A stretch of DNA of 64,000 bases. It comes from Streptococcus pneumoniae (GTDB taxonomy: Bacteria; Bacillota; Bacilli; Lactobacillales; Streptococcaceae). Of the stretch, positions 11,248 through 22,000 are shown piece after piece (the stretch's first letter is position 1; each line of letters begins with the position of its first letter). The translations under genes were made by a program, and so were the position numbers. Location of the stretch: positions 45,377-109,376 of the forward strand of contig NZ_CKYA01000007.1 of assembly GCF_001113365.1 (NCBI RefSeq). Reading direction: 5' to 3'. Below the pieces are notes generated by a model, which made no database searches, had not been told where the DNA came from, and worked only from the letters and a program-made list of their open reading frames with translations.

Positions 11248-11722
11248 TTGTAGACTCCTCTGCGATTTTTCCTTGTTCTTCTGCAAAATCTGCCAAAGCT
11301 GTCGCGATAGCCTGATCCTCTACTGACAGGAGACGGAGGGCAAAGAGAGCCGCATTGGTCGCTCCTGCTTCACCGATAGCCATGGTTGCGACTGGTACAC
11401 CACCCGGCATCTGTACGATAGAGTAGAGCGAGTCCACACCACTAAGGGCACGCGATTTTACGGGCACACCAATGACTGGAAGGGTTGTTTTAGATGCGAC
11501 CATACCTGGCAAATGAGCTGCGCCACCTGCACCTGCGATGATGACCTTGATACTACGACTACGCGCTTCTTCGGCATGCTTGAACATGAGATCAGGTGTG
11601 CGATGGGCAGAGACAACCTTCTTCTCGTAGGCTACACCGAAGCGGTCTAGGACTTCTGCTGTTTTTTGCATGGTTGTCCAGTCGGATTTTGAGCCCATGA
11701 TAATGGAAATAATCGGTTTCAT
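11234..11722 (-). CDS. purE: N5-carboxyaminoimidazole ribonucleotide mutase, catalytic subunit
   Basis: 162-residue PurE class I mutase converting N5-CAIR to CAIR. The motifs MGSKSDWTTM, SAHRTPD and the glycine-rich AGAGGAAHLPGM are diagnostic and include the catalytic histidine. It is followed by purK with a 14-nt overlap. Upstream is a small unknown gene and then purD, in the same direction. Confidence 0.97.
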   Translation of the reverse strand: MKPIISIIMGSKSDWTTMQKTAEVLDRFGVAYEKKVVSAHRTPDLMFKHAEEARSRSIKVIIAGAGGAAHLPGMVASKTTLPVIGVPVKSRALSGVDSLYSIVQMPGGVPVATMAIGEAGATNAALFALRLLSVEDQAIATALADFAEEQGKIAEESTNELI

Positions 11723-11743
11723 ATTTTCTTAATTTCTCTCTTT

Positions 11744-12208
11744 TTAAACTAATTTATTATAATCTTTTGATAGTTGAAGCTGATAATATTTCTTAAATTC
11801 CCCGTTAAAGCTTTTAGAAGCATGTATCAACTCATCCAATCTTCTACTTCTTTCGTCCAAATTCATTTTATCAAAATCTGATAAAAATTGATTACGCTCT
11901 TTTTCAAGATTATTTTGAAGAATATTGAGGTTATCTGAAATTTCTTTATCCATTAAAAATTTAATATTATCATAAACACTAAATATATAATTCAATGTGT
12001 TGATTGTATCTGTCGAAGACAAAAAATTTAATTTTTCTTTTCTTGAGATGTACTCCATATAATAGACGTATAATTTTTCATATCTCATTTTTTTGACATC
12101 GTATTTACGTGTCTCATTAAATGATTTTATTGTGAACCAACTGTTCCATACCGCAACTAAGGCTGTTAGCAACGATATTATAATACTTAATTTTTCAATC
12201 ATATTCAT
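11744..12208 (-). CDS. Small membrane-anchored protein of unknown function
   Basis: 154 residues. One N-terminal hydrophobic segment (about residues 5-25, KLSIIISLLTALVAVWNSWF) followed by a highly charged, probably helical cytoplasmic region. Its ATG overlaps the purD TGA stop (ATGA), with AAGGGAG upstream, so it is translated with purD. AT-rich relative to the pur genes. I do not recognise a family; the pattern of one membrane helix plus a coiled coil is common in small accessory proteins. Position inside the pur operon says nothing firm about function. Confidence 0.7.
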   Translation of the reverse strand: MNMIEKLSIIISLLTALVAVWNSWFTIKSFNETRKYDVKKMRYEKLYVYYMEYISRKEKLNFLSSTDTINTLNYIFSVYDNIKFLMDKEISDNLNILQNNLEKERNQFLSDFDKMNLDERSRRLDELIHASKSFNGEFKKYYQLQLSKDYNKLV

Positions 12209-13464
12209 ACTCCCTTGCTTCCGATATCGGTTCGGTAAAAGAGGCCTTCTGTGTTTTGTTTGTCAAGTTCCTTGTAAATGATGTCTTGGGCCTCTTTGAC
12301 AGTATCTGCTGTGGTAACTAGCATATAGACACGTCCGCCATTGGATAGCAGTGCTCTGCTATTTTCAGCAAACTTAGCCCCTGCATAATAGGTGATAATG
12401 TCGCCATTGGTTTTTGCTGGCAATGCAACACCCTTTTCATATTCTAGCGGGTAACCCTTGGATGCAACAACCACACCCAGAGTCACACCCTTGTCCGTCC
12501 ATGTGATGTTTGGCTCCTTGCCATCTAGAATATCCGTGATATTTTGCGCAAAATCAGATGTCAAACGAGGCAAGATAATCTGAGTTTCAGGATCTCCGAA
12601 CCGAGCATTAAACTCGATAACTTTCGGTCCGTCTGCTGTCAATATAAGCCCCGCATAAAGAACACCAAGATAAGGGCGACCTTCCTGAATCATGCCCTCA
12701 AGGACTGGCTTGACAATAGTCTCAACCGCTGTATCAACTACACACTGTGGCAAGTGGGGAACTGGCGCATAGGCACCCATACCACCCGTGTTAGGCCCTT
12801 TGTCGCCATCGTAGGCACGTTTGTGATCCTGAGCCGTTGGCATGATGTAGAACTTGTCACCATTGACAAAGGCAAAGAGTGAAAATTCCTCTCCTTCAAG
12901 GAATTCCTCAATAACTACACGCGCGCCTGAGTCACCAAATTTATTGTCCAATAGCATCTCGTGAGCGGCTTCTACTGCTTGCTCGACTGTCTCAGCAACG
13001 ACAACACCTTTCCCAAGCGCCAAGCCATCCGCCTTGACTACGATTGGAGCACCATGCTTTTCGATATAGGCCTTGGCTTCCTCAAAGTCTGAGAATGTGC
13101 CATAGGTTGCCGTCGGAACGCCGTATTTGACCATGATTTCCTTGGCAAAATCCTTGGACCACTCCAGCTCAGCTGCCAATCTTGTCGGACCAAAGGCTTT
13201 GAGACCAGCCGCATGGAAATCATCCACGATTCCAGCAGCAAGGGAATCATCTGGCCCAATGAAGGTCCAAGCGATATCGTTGACCTTTGCAAAGTCTATC
13301 AACTTATAATGTTCGGAAATAGAGATGTTCACTAATTCCAGACCATCCAGAGTCATCCCGTCATTTCCAGGAGCCACAAAGACCTGTTCAACGTCTTTTG
13401 ATTCAAGTAACTTCTTAGCAATCGCATGTTCACGACCACCCGATCCGACAACTAACAGCTTCAT
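12205..13464 (-). CDS. purD: Phosphoribosylamine-glycine ligase
   Basis: 419-residue ATP-grasp GAR synthetase. It opens MKLLVVGSGGREHAIAKKL and carries the PurD signatures KADGLALGKGV and FNARFGDPETQ. Full length. A hairpin at 13546-13581 separates it from purH upstream. The stop codon overlaps the next small gene. Confidence 0.97.
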   Translation of the reverse strand: MKLLVVGSGGREHAIAKKLLESKDVEQVFVAPGNDGMTLDGLELVNISISEHYKLIDFAKVNDIAWTFIGPDDSLAAGIVDDFHAAGLKAFGPTRLAAELEWSKDFAKEIMVKYGVPTATYGTFSDFEEAKAYIEKHGAPIVVKADGLALGKGVVVAETVEQAVEAAHEMLLDNKFGDSGARVVIEEFLEGEEFSLFAFVNGDKFYIMPTAQDHKRAYDGDKGPNTGGMGAYAPVPHLPQCVVDTAVETIVKPVLEGMIQEGRPYLGVLYAGLILTADGPKVIEFNARFGDPETQIILPRLTSDFAQNITDILDGKEPNITWTDKGVTLGVVVASKGYPLEYEKGVALPAKTNGDIITYYAGAKFAENSRALLSNGGRVYMLVTTADTVKEAQDIIYKELDKQNTEGLFYRTDIGSKGV

Positions 13465-13545
13465 TTCTCAACCTCTTTTACGAATTATTCACTAACATTA
13501 TACCACAAATGTTCGTTTTAATCTTGTTTCACTCCGCGTTTTTAC

Positions 13546-13581
13546 GCAAAAAAGGAAAGAAACTGTTTTCTTCCCTTTTGC
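13546..13581 (-). terminator. Hairpin between purH and purD
   Basis: Inverted repeat GCAAAAGGGAAGAAA / TTTCTTTCCTTTTTTGC with a 4-nt loop just after the purH stop. It has U-rich 3' arm and may partly terminate transcription or mark a sub-operon border before purD. Confidence 0.6.
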
Positions 13582-13584
13582 TTT

Positions 13585-15132
13585 TTAATGTCTAAAATGT
13601 CTCACTCCTGTGAAGACCATAGTCAAGCCATACTTGTTCGCTGCTTCGATGGATTCTTGGTCACGGACGGACCCACCCGGCTGAATGATAGCTTTGATAC
13701 CTGCTTTGGCAATTTCTTCCACGTTATCTGCAAATGGGAAGAAGGCATCCGATGCGAGAACAGCACCATCAAGGCGGTCTTTAGCTTGGTCAATAGCGAT
13801 ACGAACAGAGGCAACACGGTTAGTTTGACCTGGACCAACACCAAGTGTCATGTGGTCGTTGGTTACGATGATTCCGTTTGATTTGACGTATTTAATAGCC
13901 TTCCAAGCAAACTCAAGAGCTGTCGCTTCTATCTCAGTTGGTTGGCGTTTGGTCACCACTTGCCAATCGGCTGGGCTTTCCTTGACTACATCTTGGTTTT
14001 GCACCAGAAGTCCACCAACTACACCTGTGTATTCTGCTTCTACTTCGCTAGCCTCTTGAGCATCAAATGGCAAGGCAAGGATACGCAAGTTTTTCTTTTT
14101 ATTGGTCAAAATAGCTAGCGCCTCATCCGTATAGCTTGGTGCGATGATGATTTCAAGGAAAACGCCGTGCATCTTCTCAGCTGTCGCAGCATCCACCTCA
14201 CAGTTAAGAACAACGATACCACCAAAGATAGACACTGGGTCAGACTCATAAGCGTAGTCCCAAGCAGTTTCGATATCATCAGCTTGACCTATACCGCACG
14301 GGTTCATGTGTTTGAGAGCCACAACAGTTGGACGATCTTTGAAGTCACGGATGATACGGATAGCAGCATCCGCATCACGGATATTGTTGAAGGACAATTC
14401 TTTACCATTGAGCTGTTTAGCCGAAGCAATCGAGTAGTCTGTTGGCAAGGCTTTTTGGTAAAAGTCTGCATCTTGTTGAGGATTTTCACCGTAACGCATG
14501 GCTTGTTTGAGGTCATAGGTCAAAGTGAGCTTTTCAGGTTTTGTTTCACCCACTTGAGTTGTGAAGTATTCCGCAATCAAGGCATCATAAGCTGCCGTAT
14601 GACGGAAAACCTTGGCTGCCAAACATTGACGCGTTTCGTAAGTCGTTTCACCATTGGCTGACAACTCATCCAAAACCACTGCATAGTCAGAAGGGTCTAC
14701 CACAACCGTTACGCTAGCGTGGTTTTTAGCCGCTGAACGAAGCATAGAAGGCCCGCCGATATCGATGTTCTCAACCGCATCAGCGTAAGTTACGTCTGGT
14801 TTGAGAATCGTTTCTTTAAAGGGATAGAGATTGACCACTACAAGGTCGATAAGCTCAATTTGGTTCTCCTTGGCCGCTTCCAAGTGGCTATCCAAATCAC
14901 GACGAGCGAGGAGCCCACCGTGGATATTTGGATGAAGGGTCTTAACACGGCCATCCATCATCTCTGGGAAGCCCGTCACATCATCGATCGCAATGGTCTC
15001 CACCCCAGCAGTATCAAGGGCAACCTTGGTCCCACCTGTCGAGATAATATCCCAACCAAGTTTTTTAAGTTCTTGGGCAAATTCAACAATGCCCGCTTTG
15101 TCTGAGACGCTGATTAAGGCGCGTTTAGTCAT
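13585..15132 (-). CDS. purH: Bifunctional AICAR transformylase / IMP cyclohydrolase
   Basis: 515-residue bifunctional enzyme for the last two steps to IMP. The N-terminal MGS-like IMP cyclohydrolase domain begins MTKRALISVSDKAGIVEFAQ; the C-terminal transformylase has ALKHMNPCGIG and ends DAFFPFADNVEEIAKAG...QPGGSVRD. ATG 15132 is preceded by AAGGAG and gives the usual length; an in-frame start at 15153 is not needed. Confidence 0.97.
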   Translation of the reverse strand: MTKRALISVSDKAGIVEFAQELKKLGWDIISTGGTKVALDTAGVETIAIDDVTGFPEMMDGRVKTLHPNIHGGLLARRDLDSHLEAAKENQIELIDLVVVNLYPFKETILKPDVTYADAVENIDIGGPSMLRSAAKNHASVTVVVDPSDYAVVLDELSANGETTYETRQCLAAKVFRHTAAYDALIAEYFTTQVGETKPEKLTLTYDLKQAMRYGENPQQDADFYQKALPTDYSIASAKQLNGKELSFNNIRDADAAIRIIRDFKDRPTVVALKHMNPCGIGQADDIETAWDYAYESDPVSIFGGIVVLNCEVDAATAEKMHGVFLEIIIAPSYTDEALAILTNKKKNLRILALPFDAQEASEVEAEYTGVVGGLLVQNQDVVKESPADWQVVTKRQPTEIEATALEFAWKAIKYVKSNGIIVTNDHMTLGVGPGQTNRVASVRIAIDQAKDRLDGAVLASDAFFPFADNVEEIAKAGIKAIIQPGGSVRDQESIEAANKYGLTMVFTGVRHFRH

Positions 15133-15156
15133 TATATTCTCCTTTTTAATCATTAG

Positions 15157-15666
15157 TTAAACACCAATTAAATGCAGTAACAGTAAAACAAAATAAGCAA
15201 AACCAAGGCTAAGCATACCTAAGATATTGACCCATTTTCTAGTCTGTGATTTGAACACTCTTATAAAAATTTGATAAATCAATAAGCCTACACAAACACC
15301 TAGCGTATTTAAAGCCAAATCCGTTATATCTGTTATACCTATTGCTAAAATATACTGTAAGCACTCAAACAATAAACTAATCAAGAAACCTGTCCCGACT
15401 ATTCTTAAACTAGATAAATTAGTTTTTATCAAAGGGAAACAAACACCTAATGGAATAAAGGAAATCAGATTAAATAACATTTCAGCAAAAACAATTTTTC
15501 CATCGACTATTAGTGGTTCTGAAAATGGAATCCAATTGATATACCTTGGAGCTAAGAAAAATGCTATAAATTCAGGATTTGTTTCAAACTTAAATAAGAT
15601 TCCCCAAGTTAATAACATCATATAGACATAAAATACATATCGAGTTGTTTTTTTAGATTCTAACAT
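15157..15666 (-). CDS. VanZ-like membrane protein
   Basis: 169 residues with about five hydrophobic helices and the VanZ-family pattern (NWIPFSEP, FAEMLFNLISFIPLGVCFP, SLLFECLQYI, ITDITDLALNTLGVCVG). VanZ proteins confer low-level teicoplanin tolerance in some enterococci; the role in streptococci is not established. A vanZ gene at this position in the pur operon is also found in pneumococcus. It is AT-richer than its pur neighbours. Confidence 0.85.
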   Translation of the reverse strand: MLESKKTTRYVFYVYMMLLTWGILFKFETNPEFIAFFLAPRYINWIPFSEPLIVDGKIVFAEMLFNLISFIPLGVCFPLIKTNLSSLRIVGTGFLISLLFECLQYILAIGITDITDLALNTLGVCVGLLIYQIFIRVFKSQTRKWVNILGMLSLGFAYFVLLLLHLIGV

Positions 15667-15749
15667 TACAAATACCTCCGTTTGAAGCCGTCTTCAACAA
15701 TCACTGACTCCAATTTTGAATCAAAGATATCATATGAATCATCAAAAAG

Positions 15750-16295
15750 TCAATCTGTAAATAGAGCCTTCACTACTTCTGGATAGAGCTTGTACTCTGC
15801 CTCATGAATGCGAGTTTCAAAACTGTCAATGGTATCATCAGTCAGCCGTGGCACACGAACTTGTTTGATGATCTTACCAGTGTCCACACCTGAATCCACC
15901 CAATGAATGGTCACGCCGCTCTCGGCAACCCCAGCATTCCAAGCGTCCTCAATCCCATGAGCTCCTGGAAACTCTGGCAGGTAGGCTGGATGAATGTTGA
16001 TGATTCGGCCTTCATAGGCTGCCAATAAGGTTGGCCCAACAATTTTCATGTAGCCTGCTAGACAAACCAAGTCAATCTGGTGCTCTTCCAAGAGTTCGAC
16101 AAGGGCCGCTTCGTAGTCTGCCTTGTTCTCAAACTCCTTGAGTTCAAAAGCGTAGGATAGGACACCAAGCTTGTCTGCACGTTCGAGCACATAGGCGTCA
16201 CGATGGTCTGAAAAGACAAACTCTACTGGAAATTCTTCGGCAATCACCTGAAAATTTGAGCCATTACCAGAGGCAAAAACCGCTATTTTTTTCAT
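15750..16295 (-). CDS. purN: Phosphoribosylglycinamide formyltransferase
   Basis: 181-residue GAR transformylase. MKKIAVFASGNGSNFQVI is the phosphate-binding loop; the catalytic Asn-His-Asp set sits in RIINIHPAYLPEFPG and VTIHWVDSGVDTG. The start overlaps the purM stop by 4 nt, giving translational coupling. Confidence 0.97.
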   Translation of the reverse strand: MKKIAVFASGNGSNFQVIAEEFPVEFVFSDHRDAYVLERADKLGVLSYAFELKEFENKADYEAALVELLEEHQIDLVCLAGYMKIVGPTLLAAYEGRIINIHPAYLPEFPGAHGIEDAWNAGVAESGVTIHWVDSGVDTGKIIKQVRVPRLTDDTIDSFETRIHEAEYKLYPEVVKALFTD

Positions 16296-17314
16296 TTGAT
16301 GATGACACTTTCGTTTTCTTTCTTGACGATACGACCAATTTCATAAACTGGTTCATCCAACAATTCCTTGACACGACTTACATTTTCAGGGCTAACTGCC
16401 AGCATAAGCCCCACACCCATATTGAAGATTTCAAACATTTCTTCGTGTTTGATCTGTCCGTATTTTTCAAGGGCTTTGAAAATCGGTAAAACTGGTACCT
16501 TGCTTTCCTCAATCTCAGCAGCCAAGTCAGCTGCAAACATACGAGGAACATTTTCGATAAAGCCACCACCTGTGATGTGGGCAATACCGTTGACCAACTC
16601 TTCCTTGATGAGTGGCAAAACAGCCTTGACATAGATACGAGTCGGCTCAAGAAGAACTTCCTTGAGTTGCTTGCCTTCCAATTCTGGCAAGATTTCCTCA
16701 CCTGTGTAATCCGCAAAGACACGACGGACGAGAGAGTAACCATTGGAATGAATCCCACTTGAAGCAAGTCCGAGAAGAACATCTCCCTCTGCCACTTTTG
16801 AACCGTCAATGATTTGAGATTTTTCGGCCACACCGACCGCAAAACCAGCCAAATCATAGTCATCTTCGCCGTACATGCCAGGCATTTCAGCCGTTTCCCC
16901 ACCAATGAGGGCAGCGCCTGCCTGCACACAACCTTCTGCCACACCAGCGACAACTTGTTCTAGCTTAGCTGGTTCATTCTTCCCTGTCGCTACGTAGTCA
17001 AGGAAATAGAGGGGCTCCGCACCTGCAGCGATGATATCATTGACACACATGGCTACACAGTCCTGACCGATGGTATCGTGCTTGTCGTACTTGATAGCCA
17101 GCATGAGCTTGGTTCCGACACCATCAGTTCCTGAAATCAAGACGGGTTCTTTAACCCCAGTCTTTGAAAGGTCAAACATACCACCAAAGCCACCCAGAGC
17201 TCCCATGACACCTGCACGCTCCGTACGAGCCACGTGCTTTTTTATCCGTTCAACAACTTCATAACCCGCTTCAACATCCACACCAGATTGAGCGTACGCA
17301 TTTTTATTTGCCAT
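16292..17314 (-). CDS. purM: Phosphoribosylformylglycinamidine cyclo-ligase (AIR synthetase)
   Basis: 340-residue AIR synthetase. Motifs seen: YAQSGVDVEAGYE at the N-terminus, SGTDGVGTKLMLA, IGGETAEMPGMY and HITGGGFIENVPR. Start ATG with AAAGG upstream. A vestigial second copy of its first codons lies at 17451-17495 between purF and purM. Confidence 0.97.
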   Translation of the reverse strand: MANKNAYAQSGVDVEAGYEVVERIKKHVARTERAGVMGALGGFGGMFDLSKTGVKEPVLISGTDGVGTKLMLAIKYDKHDTIGQDCVAMCVNDIIAAGAEPLYFLDYVATGKNEPAKLEQVVAGVAEGCVQAGAALIGGETAEMPGMYGEDDYDLAGFAVGVAEKSQIIDGSKVAEGDVLLGLASSGIHSNGYSLVRRVFADYTGEEILPELEGKQLKEVLLEPTRIYVKAVLPLIKEELVNGIAHITGGGFIENVPRMFAADLAAEIEESKVPVLPIFKALEKYGQIKHEEMFEIFNMGVGLMLAVSPENVSRVKELLDEPVYEIGRIVKKENESVIIK

Positions 17315-17353
17315 TTTATTTTTCCTTTTCTTTTTTTGGGAAAGACTGCGACG

Positions 17354-17388
17354 TATTTTTAGATAAACAATTATTTTATCTAAAAATA
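17354..17388 (-). other. Perfect 14-bp stem-loop in the purF-purM spacer
   Basis: TATTTTTAGATAAA / TTTATCTAAAAATA with a 7-nt loop, about 40 nt before the purM start. It is AT-only apart from one pair, so weak as a terminator, but could tune purF/purM stoichiometry. Confidence 0.55.
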
Positions 17389-17450
17389 CTAGTCAGGTCT
17401 CTAGCTTTGGTCCCATAGGAGAAAGCGTCTACTGACAAATGCTTTAGCTT

Positions 17451-17495
17451 TTAGTCAGTAGTGAGCCGTGGAGCATAAGCATTTTTATTTGTCAT
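17451..17495 (-). pseudogene. Vestigial copy of the purM 5' end (14-codon ORF)
   Basis: Reads MTNKNAYAPRLTTD then stop, with a strong GAGGAG site. The first eight codons match purM (MANKNAYA) and then diverge. It lies 43 nt after purF. It is either a relic of duplication or replacement of the purM start, or a small decoy/leader ORF that is still translated. Confidence 0.6.
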
Positions 17496-17538
17496 TTTGT
17501 CTCCTCTTCCTTTCCTTTAATGGAGAATCTTTATCCGT

Positions 17539-18981
17539 CTATTTGTAAAAACTGGTCTTTTCTTCCAAACTTCTACGATAGTCTTCTTCATAGTCGTAGA
17601 GAGGTGTCGGGTAGTCACCGTCAAAGTAAGCGACACAGAGACCGCCATTTGGCGCATCCGTTTCAATACCAATCGAATCAATCAACCCCTCAATAGAAAG
17701 ATAGGTCAGACTGTCCGCACCAATGATTTGGCGAGTTTCTTCAACCGTATGATTGGCAGCTATCAGCTCCTGACGCGTCTGGATATCAATCCCGTAGAAA
17801 CATGGATAAGCTAGCGCTGGACTACCGATAGCAACGTGAACCTCAGTCGCCCCTGCTTCTTTCAGGAGCTGAACAATACGTCGAGAGGTTGTTCCACGAA
17901 CAATGGAATCATCCACCATAACCACGCGCTTGCCTTTGACAACACCTGAAACAGCAGAGAGTTTCATACGTACCCCTTGCTCCCGCAATTCTTGAGTCGG
18001 TTGGATAAAGGTACGTTGGGTGTATTGGTTCTTGATAAGACCCATTTCATTTGGCAAACCAGATTCTTCCGCAAATCCCATAGCCGCGCTGAGGGAAGAA
18101 TTGGGTACACCGACCACAATATCTGCCTCATGCTTGAATTCACGCGCCAATTGGGCACCCATACGTTTACGGGCCGTATGGACATTGACACCGTGGATAT
18201 TAGAATCAGGGCGGGCAAAATAGATATACTCCATAGAACAAATCGCGAGCTGAGTATCATCCGTATAGCTATCATACTGGATGCCCTTGTCATCAATGAT
18301 CACAATCTCACCTGGCTTCAAATCACGAATCCATTCAGCACCAATGACCTCAAAAGCACAGGTTTCAGAGGAAACGACTACTGCTCCGTTGGCCATTTTC
18401 CCGATAGAAAGCGGACGGAAACCATTGGGGTCAAGAGCCGCAATCAACTTGTCTTCAAACAGCAAGATATAGGCAAAACCACCTTTGACTAGGCTGAGTG
18501 CTTCTTTGATTTTACCCATCAGACTAGGATTGTGACTGCGACGAATGAGGTGAGCCAAGATTTCCGAGTCCGAAGTCGCGCTGAAAATCGCTCCTCTTTG
18601 TTCCAGTTCTTTCTTGAGAGAGGCCGCATTGGTCAGGTTCCCATTATGAGCCAAGCCAAACTGCATATCGTGAAAACGGAAGAAGAAGGGTTGAATGTTA
18701 TCTACAGAAGCTTCGCCAGCAGTCGCATAACGTACGTGACCAATCGCACTAGTTCCTGTCAATTTATCCAAATTAGCTGGATTTCTGAAAACTTCTGATA
18801 AAAGTCCCATGTCACGATGGCGCTTCAATTGTCCCTGATCGTTGGAGAGGATTCCTGCCCCCTCCTGACCACGGTGCTGAAGACTGTGGAGTCCAAAATA
18901 GGTCAATTTAGCAGCATCTGGATGTCCCCAGATACCGAAAACACCACATTCTTCATTAAGAGATTTTACTTCGTATGTCAT
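17539..18981 (-). CDS. purF: Amidophosphoribosyltransferase
   Basis: 480-residue glutamine PRPP amidotransferase, first step of the pathway. An N-terminal propeptide (MTYEVKSLNEE) precedes Cys12 of the Ntn-type glutaminase domain (CGVFGIWGH). The C-terminal phosphoribosyltransferase PRPP loop is VVMVDDSIVRGTTSRRIV. Same strand and spacing as other pur genes. Confidence 0.97.
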   Translation of the reverse strand: MTYEVKSLNEECGVFGIWGHPDAAKLTYFGLHSLQHRGQEGAGILSNDQGQLKRHRDMGLLSEVFRNPANLDKLTGTSAIGHVRYATAGEASVDNIQPFFFRFHDMQFGLAHNGNLTNAASLKKELEQRGAIFSATSDSEILAHLIRRSHNPSLMGKIKEALSLVKGGFAYILLFEDKLIAALDPNGFRPLSIGKMANGAVVVSSETCAFEVIGAEWIRDLKPGEIVIIDDKGIQYDSYTDDTQLAICSMEYIYFARPDSNIHGVNVHTARKRMGAQLAREFKHEADIVVGVPNSSLSAAMGFAEESGLPNEMGLIKNQYTQRTFIQPTQELREQGVRMKLSAVSGVVKGKRVVMVDDSIVRGTTSRRIVQLLKEAGATEVHVAIGSPALAYPCFYGIDIQTRQELIAANHTVEETRQIIGADSLTYLSIEGLIDSIGIETDAPNGGLCVAYFDGDYPTPLYDYEEDYRRSLEEKTSFYK

Positions 18982-19074
18982 TTTATATACCTAATTTTTA
19001 TTTGTGTAGCACCAAGAGCTAAATTTGCATGACTTTTACATTACTGATACTATCTATTAGAAAATCTGTAAGTC

Positions 19075-22000
19075 TTATTTTCCAGTGAAATATTTAACCG
19101 CTGACGCGAACAGATGCTGGTCTTTATTGCCTGGAATATTTTGGAAAAGACCTTTCTCATAACGTTCTGAGTGGCCCATCTTACCGATGATTTGGCCGTT
19201 CTTGCTGGTAATTCCTTCGATGGCATGGATAGAACCATTCGGATTGTACTTAGAGTCCATGCTAGGTTTGCCTTCGAAGTCCACGTATTGGCTGAAAATT
19301 TGTCCATTGTCACGGAGTTCTGCAAATTCCTCAGCCGTCACGACAAACTTCCCTTCACCGTGCGAAACAGGAATGGCGTGGATATCGCCCACTTGCACCT
19401 CAGCCAACCATGGCGAGTTGATATTGGCAATCCGAGTTTCCACCATCTTGGCCACGTGTTGGTTGGCATCATTGTAGAAGAGGGTTGGGCTCGTACTGCT
19501 GGCCTCTTCGAAGTTTCCGTATGGAAGAAGACCTGATTTGACGAGGGCCTGGAATCCATTACAGATACCGATAATCAAGCCACCACGGGCGATAAAGCTA
19601 TCAATAGCCACACGGACTTTTTCATTGAGTAGGATGTTGACGATAAACTTAGCGGAACCATCTGGCTCGTCCGCAGCTGAGAATCCACCTGCAAAGAATA
19701 GAATGTTAGCCTTGCCGATGTTGTCAACCATAGTTTCAACTGAATTGACAATAGCTTCTTCATTCAAGGTCACAAATGGCACCAAGTTGACCTCTGCACC
19801 TTCTTTTTCGAAAGCCTTAGCTGAATCATATTCTGAGTTAGTTCCTGGAAAGACTGGGATGTAAACCACAGGTTTTTCAACCTTTTCTTTGGCTTTAATC
19901 ACAACATCTGATGCCACAGCTGGTACTTCAGCCAGTTCTTTGGCTTGGGCAAATTCTGTTGGGTAAACTTCTTCCAATTTGCCTTGGAAGGCTCTGTCAA
20001 GTTTCTGTCCATCTAGCTTCACACCGTTGACAAGGAGTGTAAAGTCTGCACTTGTTTGACCGATTTTCTCTACTCCAGCAATTTCTTGAGGAGATGTGAA
20101 GATAAATCCACCTAATTGAGCTGTCAAAGCCGTTTCGAGTTCAGGCAAGGTTACCTCCGCACCGATATGGTTCCCAAAGGTAGCAAGAGCCAAACTTTCA
20201 ACCACACCACCATATTTGACAGCTGATGCAGATGTCACTTTGTGAGCCTTTTGAAGGGATTCAAACTGAGCAAAGTTAGACTTAATCAAGTCAAAATCAA
20301 TCTCTGCAGCAAGAGCTTGACCTGGGATGTAGTAGATGTTTTCACCAGCAGTCTTGAACTCAGGAGAGAGTACCTTACGGCTATCCGCTGTCGTCAACCC
20401 AAAAGCGACCAAGGTTGGTGGCACTGTCAATTCTTCAAAAGTACCAGACATGGAGTCCTTACCACCGATAGATGGCAAACCAAGCTGAATCTGAGCTTCG
20501 ATAGAACCTAGAAGAGCAGCTACTGGCTGACCAAAACGCTCGGCTTGTTTGTCCATGCGCTCGAAGTACTCTTGATAAGAGAAACGGGCCTTGGACCAGT
20601 TGGCACCAGTCGCAACCAAACGAGCGGTTGCTTCGATAACCGCATAAGCAGCACCGTGGTATGGAGACCATTCTGCAATATAAGGATTGAAACCTTGAGC
20701 AATGACTGACGCAGTATGAGTCACACCGTGTTGAACTGGCAATTTCTGCACAGAAGCCTCAGTTGGTGTAAGTTGGTAGCGACCACCAAGTGGGTGATTG
20801 ACCGTTGAACGACCGACCGAACAGTCAAAGATGGTTTGCAAGCCTTTTTGACTGGCATGGTTGAGGTCAGATAAAACCGTAAGGGTATCTGCTTCAAGTG
20901 TATCAGCAGATGTTTGACGCTCTTCTGGAAGCTTGACATCCTTGTCCACCACCTTTGCATCGACAACCACGCGCACACCATTGGTGTCAAGGAAACGACG
21001 TTCCAAGTCCACAATTGTCTCACCATTCCAGTGCATGACTAGATTTGGTTTTTCAGTCACTGTCGCAACCTCAACAGCATCAATATTTTCTTTATTACAT
21101 TCCTCAACGAAGGTATCTACATCCTCAGGACGAACCACCACAGCCATCCGTTCTTGAGATTCAGAGATGGCAATTTCGGTACCATTCAAGCCTTGATATT
21201 TAAGAGGCACCTTGTTAAGGTCGATTTCAAGACCGTCTGCTAATTCACCAATAGCTACACAGACACCGCCTGCCCCAAAGTCATTGGACTTCTTGATAAG
21301 ACGAGTGACATTGCCATTACGGAAGAGGCGCTGAATCTTGCGTTCTTCGATAGCATTCCCTTTTTGAACTTCAGCTCCAGCAGTTTCCACAGACTCAACT
21401 GTTTGAACCTTAGAAGAACCTGTCGCACCACCGACACCATCACGTCCTGTCTTACCTCCAAGGAGGATAATAACATCACCCGCTTCCGGTTTTTCACGGA
21501 TAACATTTTCCTTAGGAGCCGCACCTACAACAGCACCAAGCTCCATGCGTTTAGCTACAAAACCTGGGTGGAAGTATTCACGAACATAGGTCGTCGCAAG
21601 CCCAATCTGGTTACCATATGAAGAATAACCATGGGCAGCTGTTTTAGAAATAACCTGTTGTGGCAATTTCCCAGCACGCGTTTCCGAAATCGGTGCTGTA
21701 ATATCACCCGCACCTGAAATACGCATGGCTTGATAAACGTAGGAACGACCTGACAATGGGTCACGAATGGCTCCACCGATACAGGTAGCAGCACCACCAA
21801 ATGGCTCAATTTCCGTTGGGTGGTTGTGGGTTTCGTTTTTAAACATGAGGAGCCAAGGTTCCTTGACACCATCAACGTCCACTTCGATTTCTACTGAGCA
21901 AGCATTGATTTCGTCTGACACTTCCATATCATCCAAACGCCCATTAGCACGCTCATAACGACCGAAAATAGTCGCCATATCCATCAAGGTTTGCGGTTTT

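Noticed and set aside
13588..14661. Several plus-strand ORFs opposite purH
   Set aside because: Mirror frames of a highly conserved gene; no start signals or recognisable motifs.
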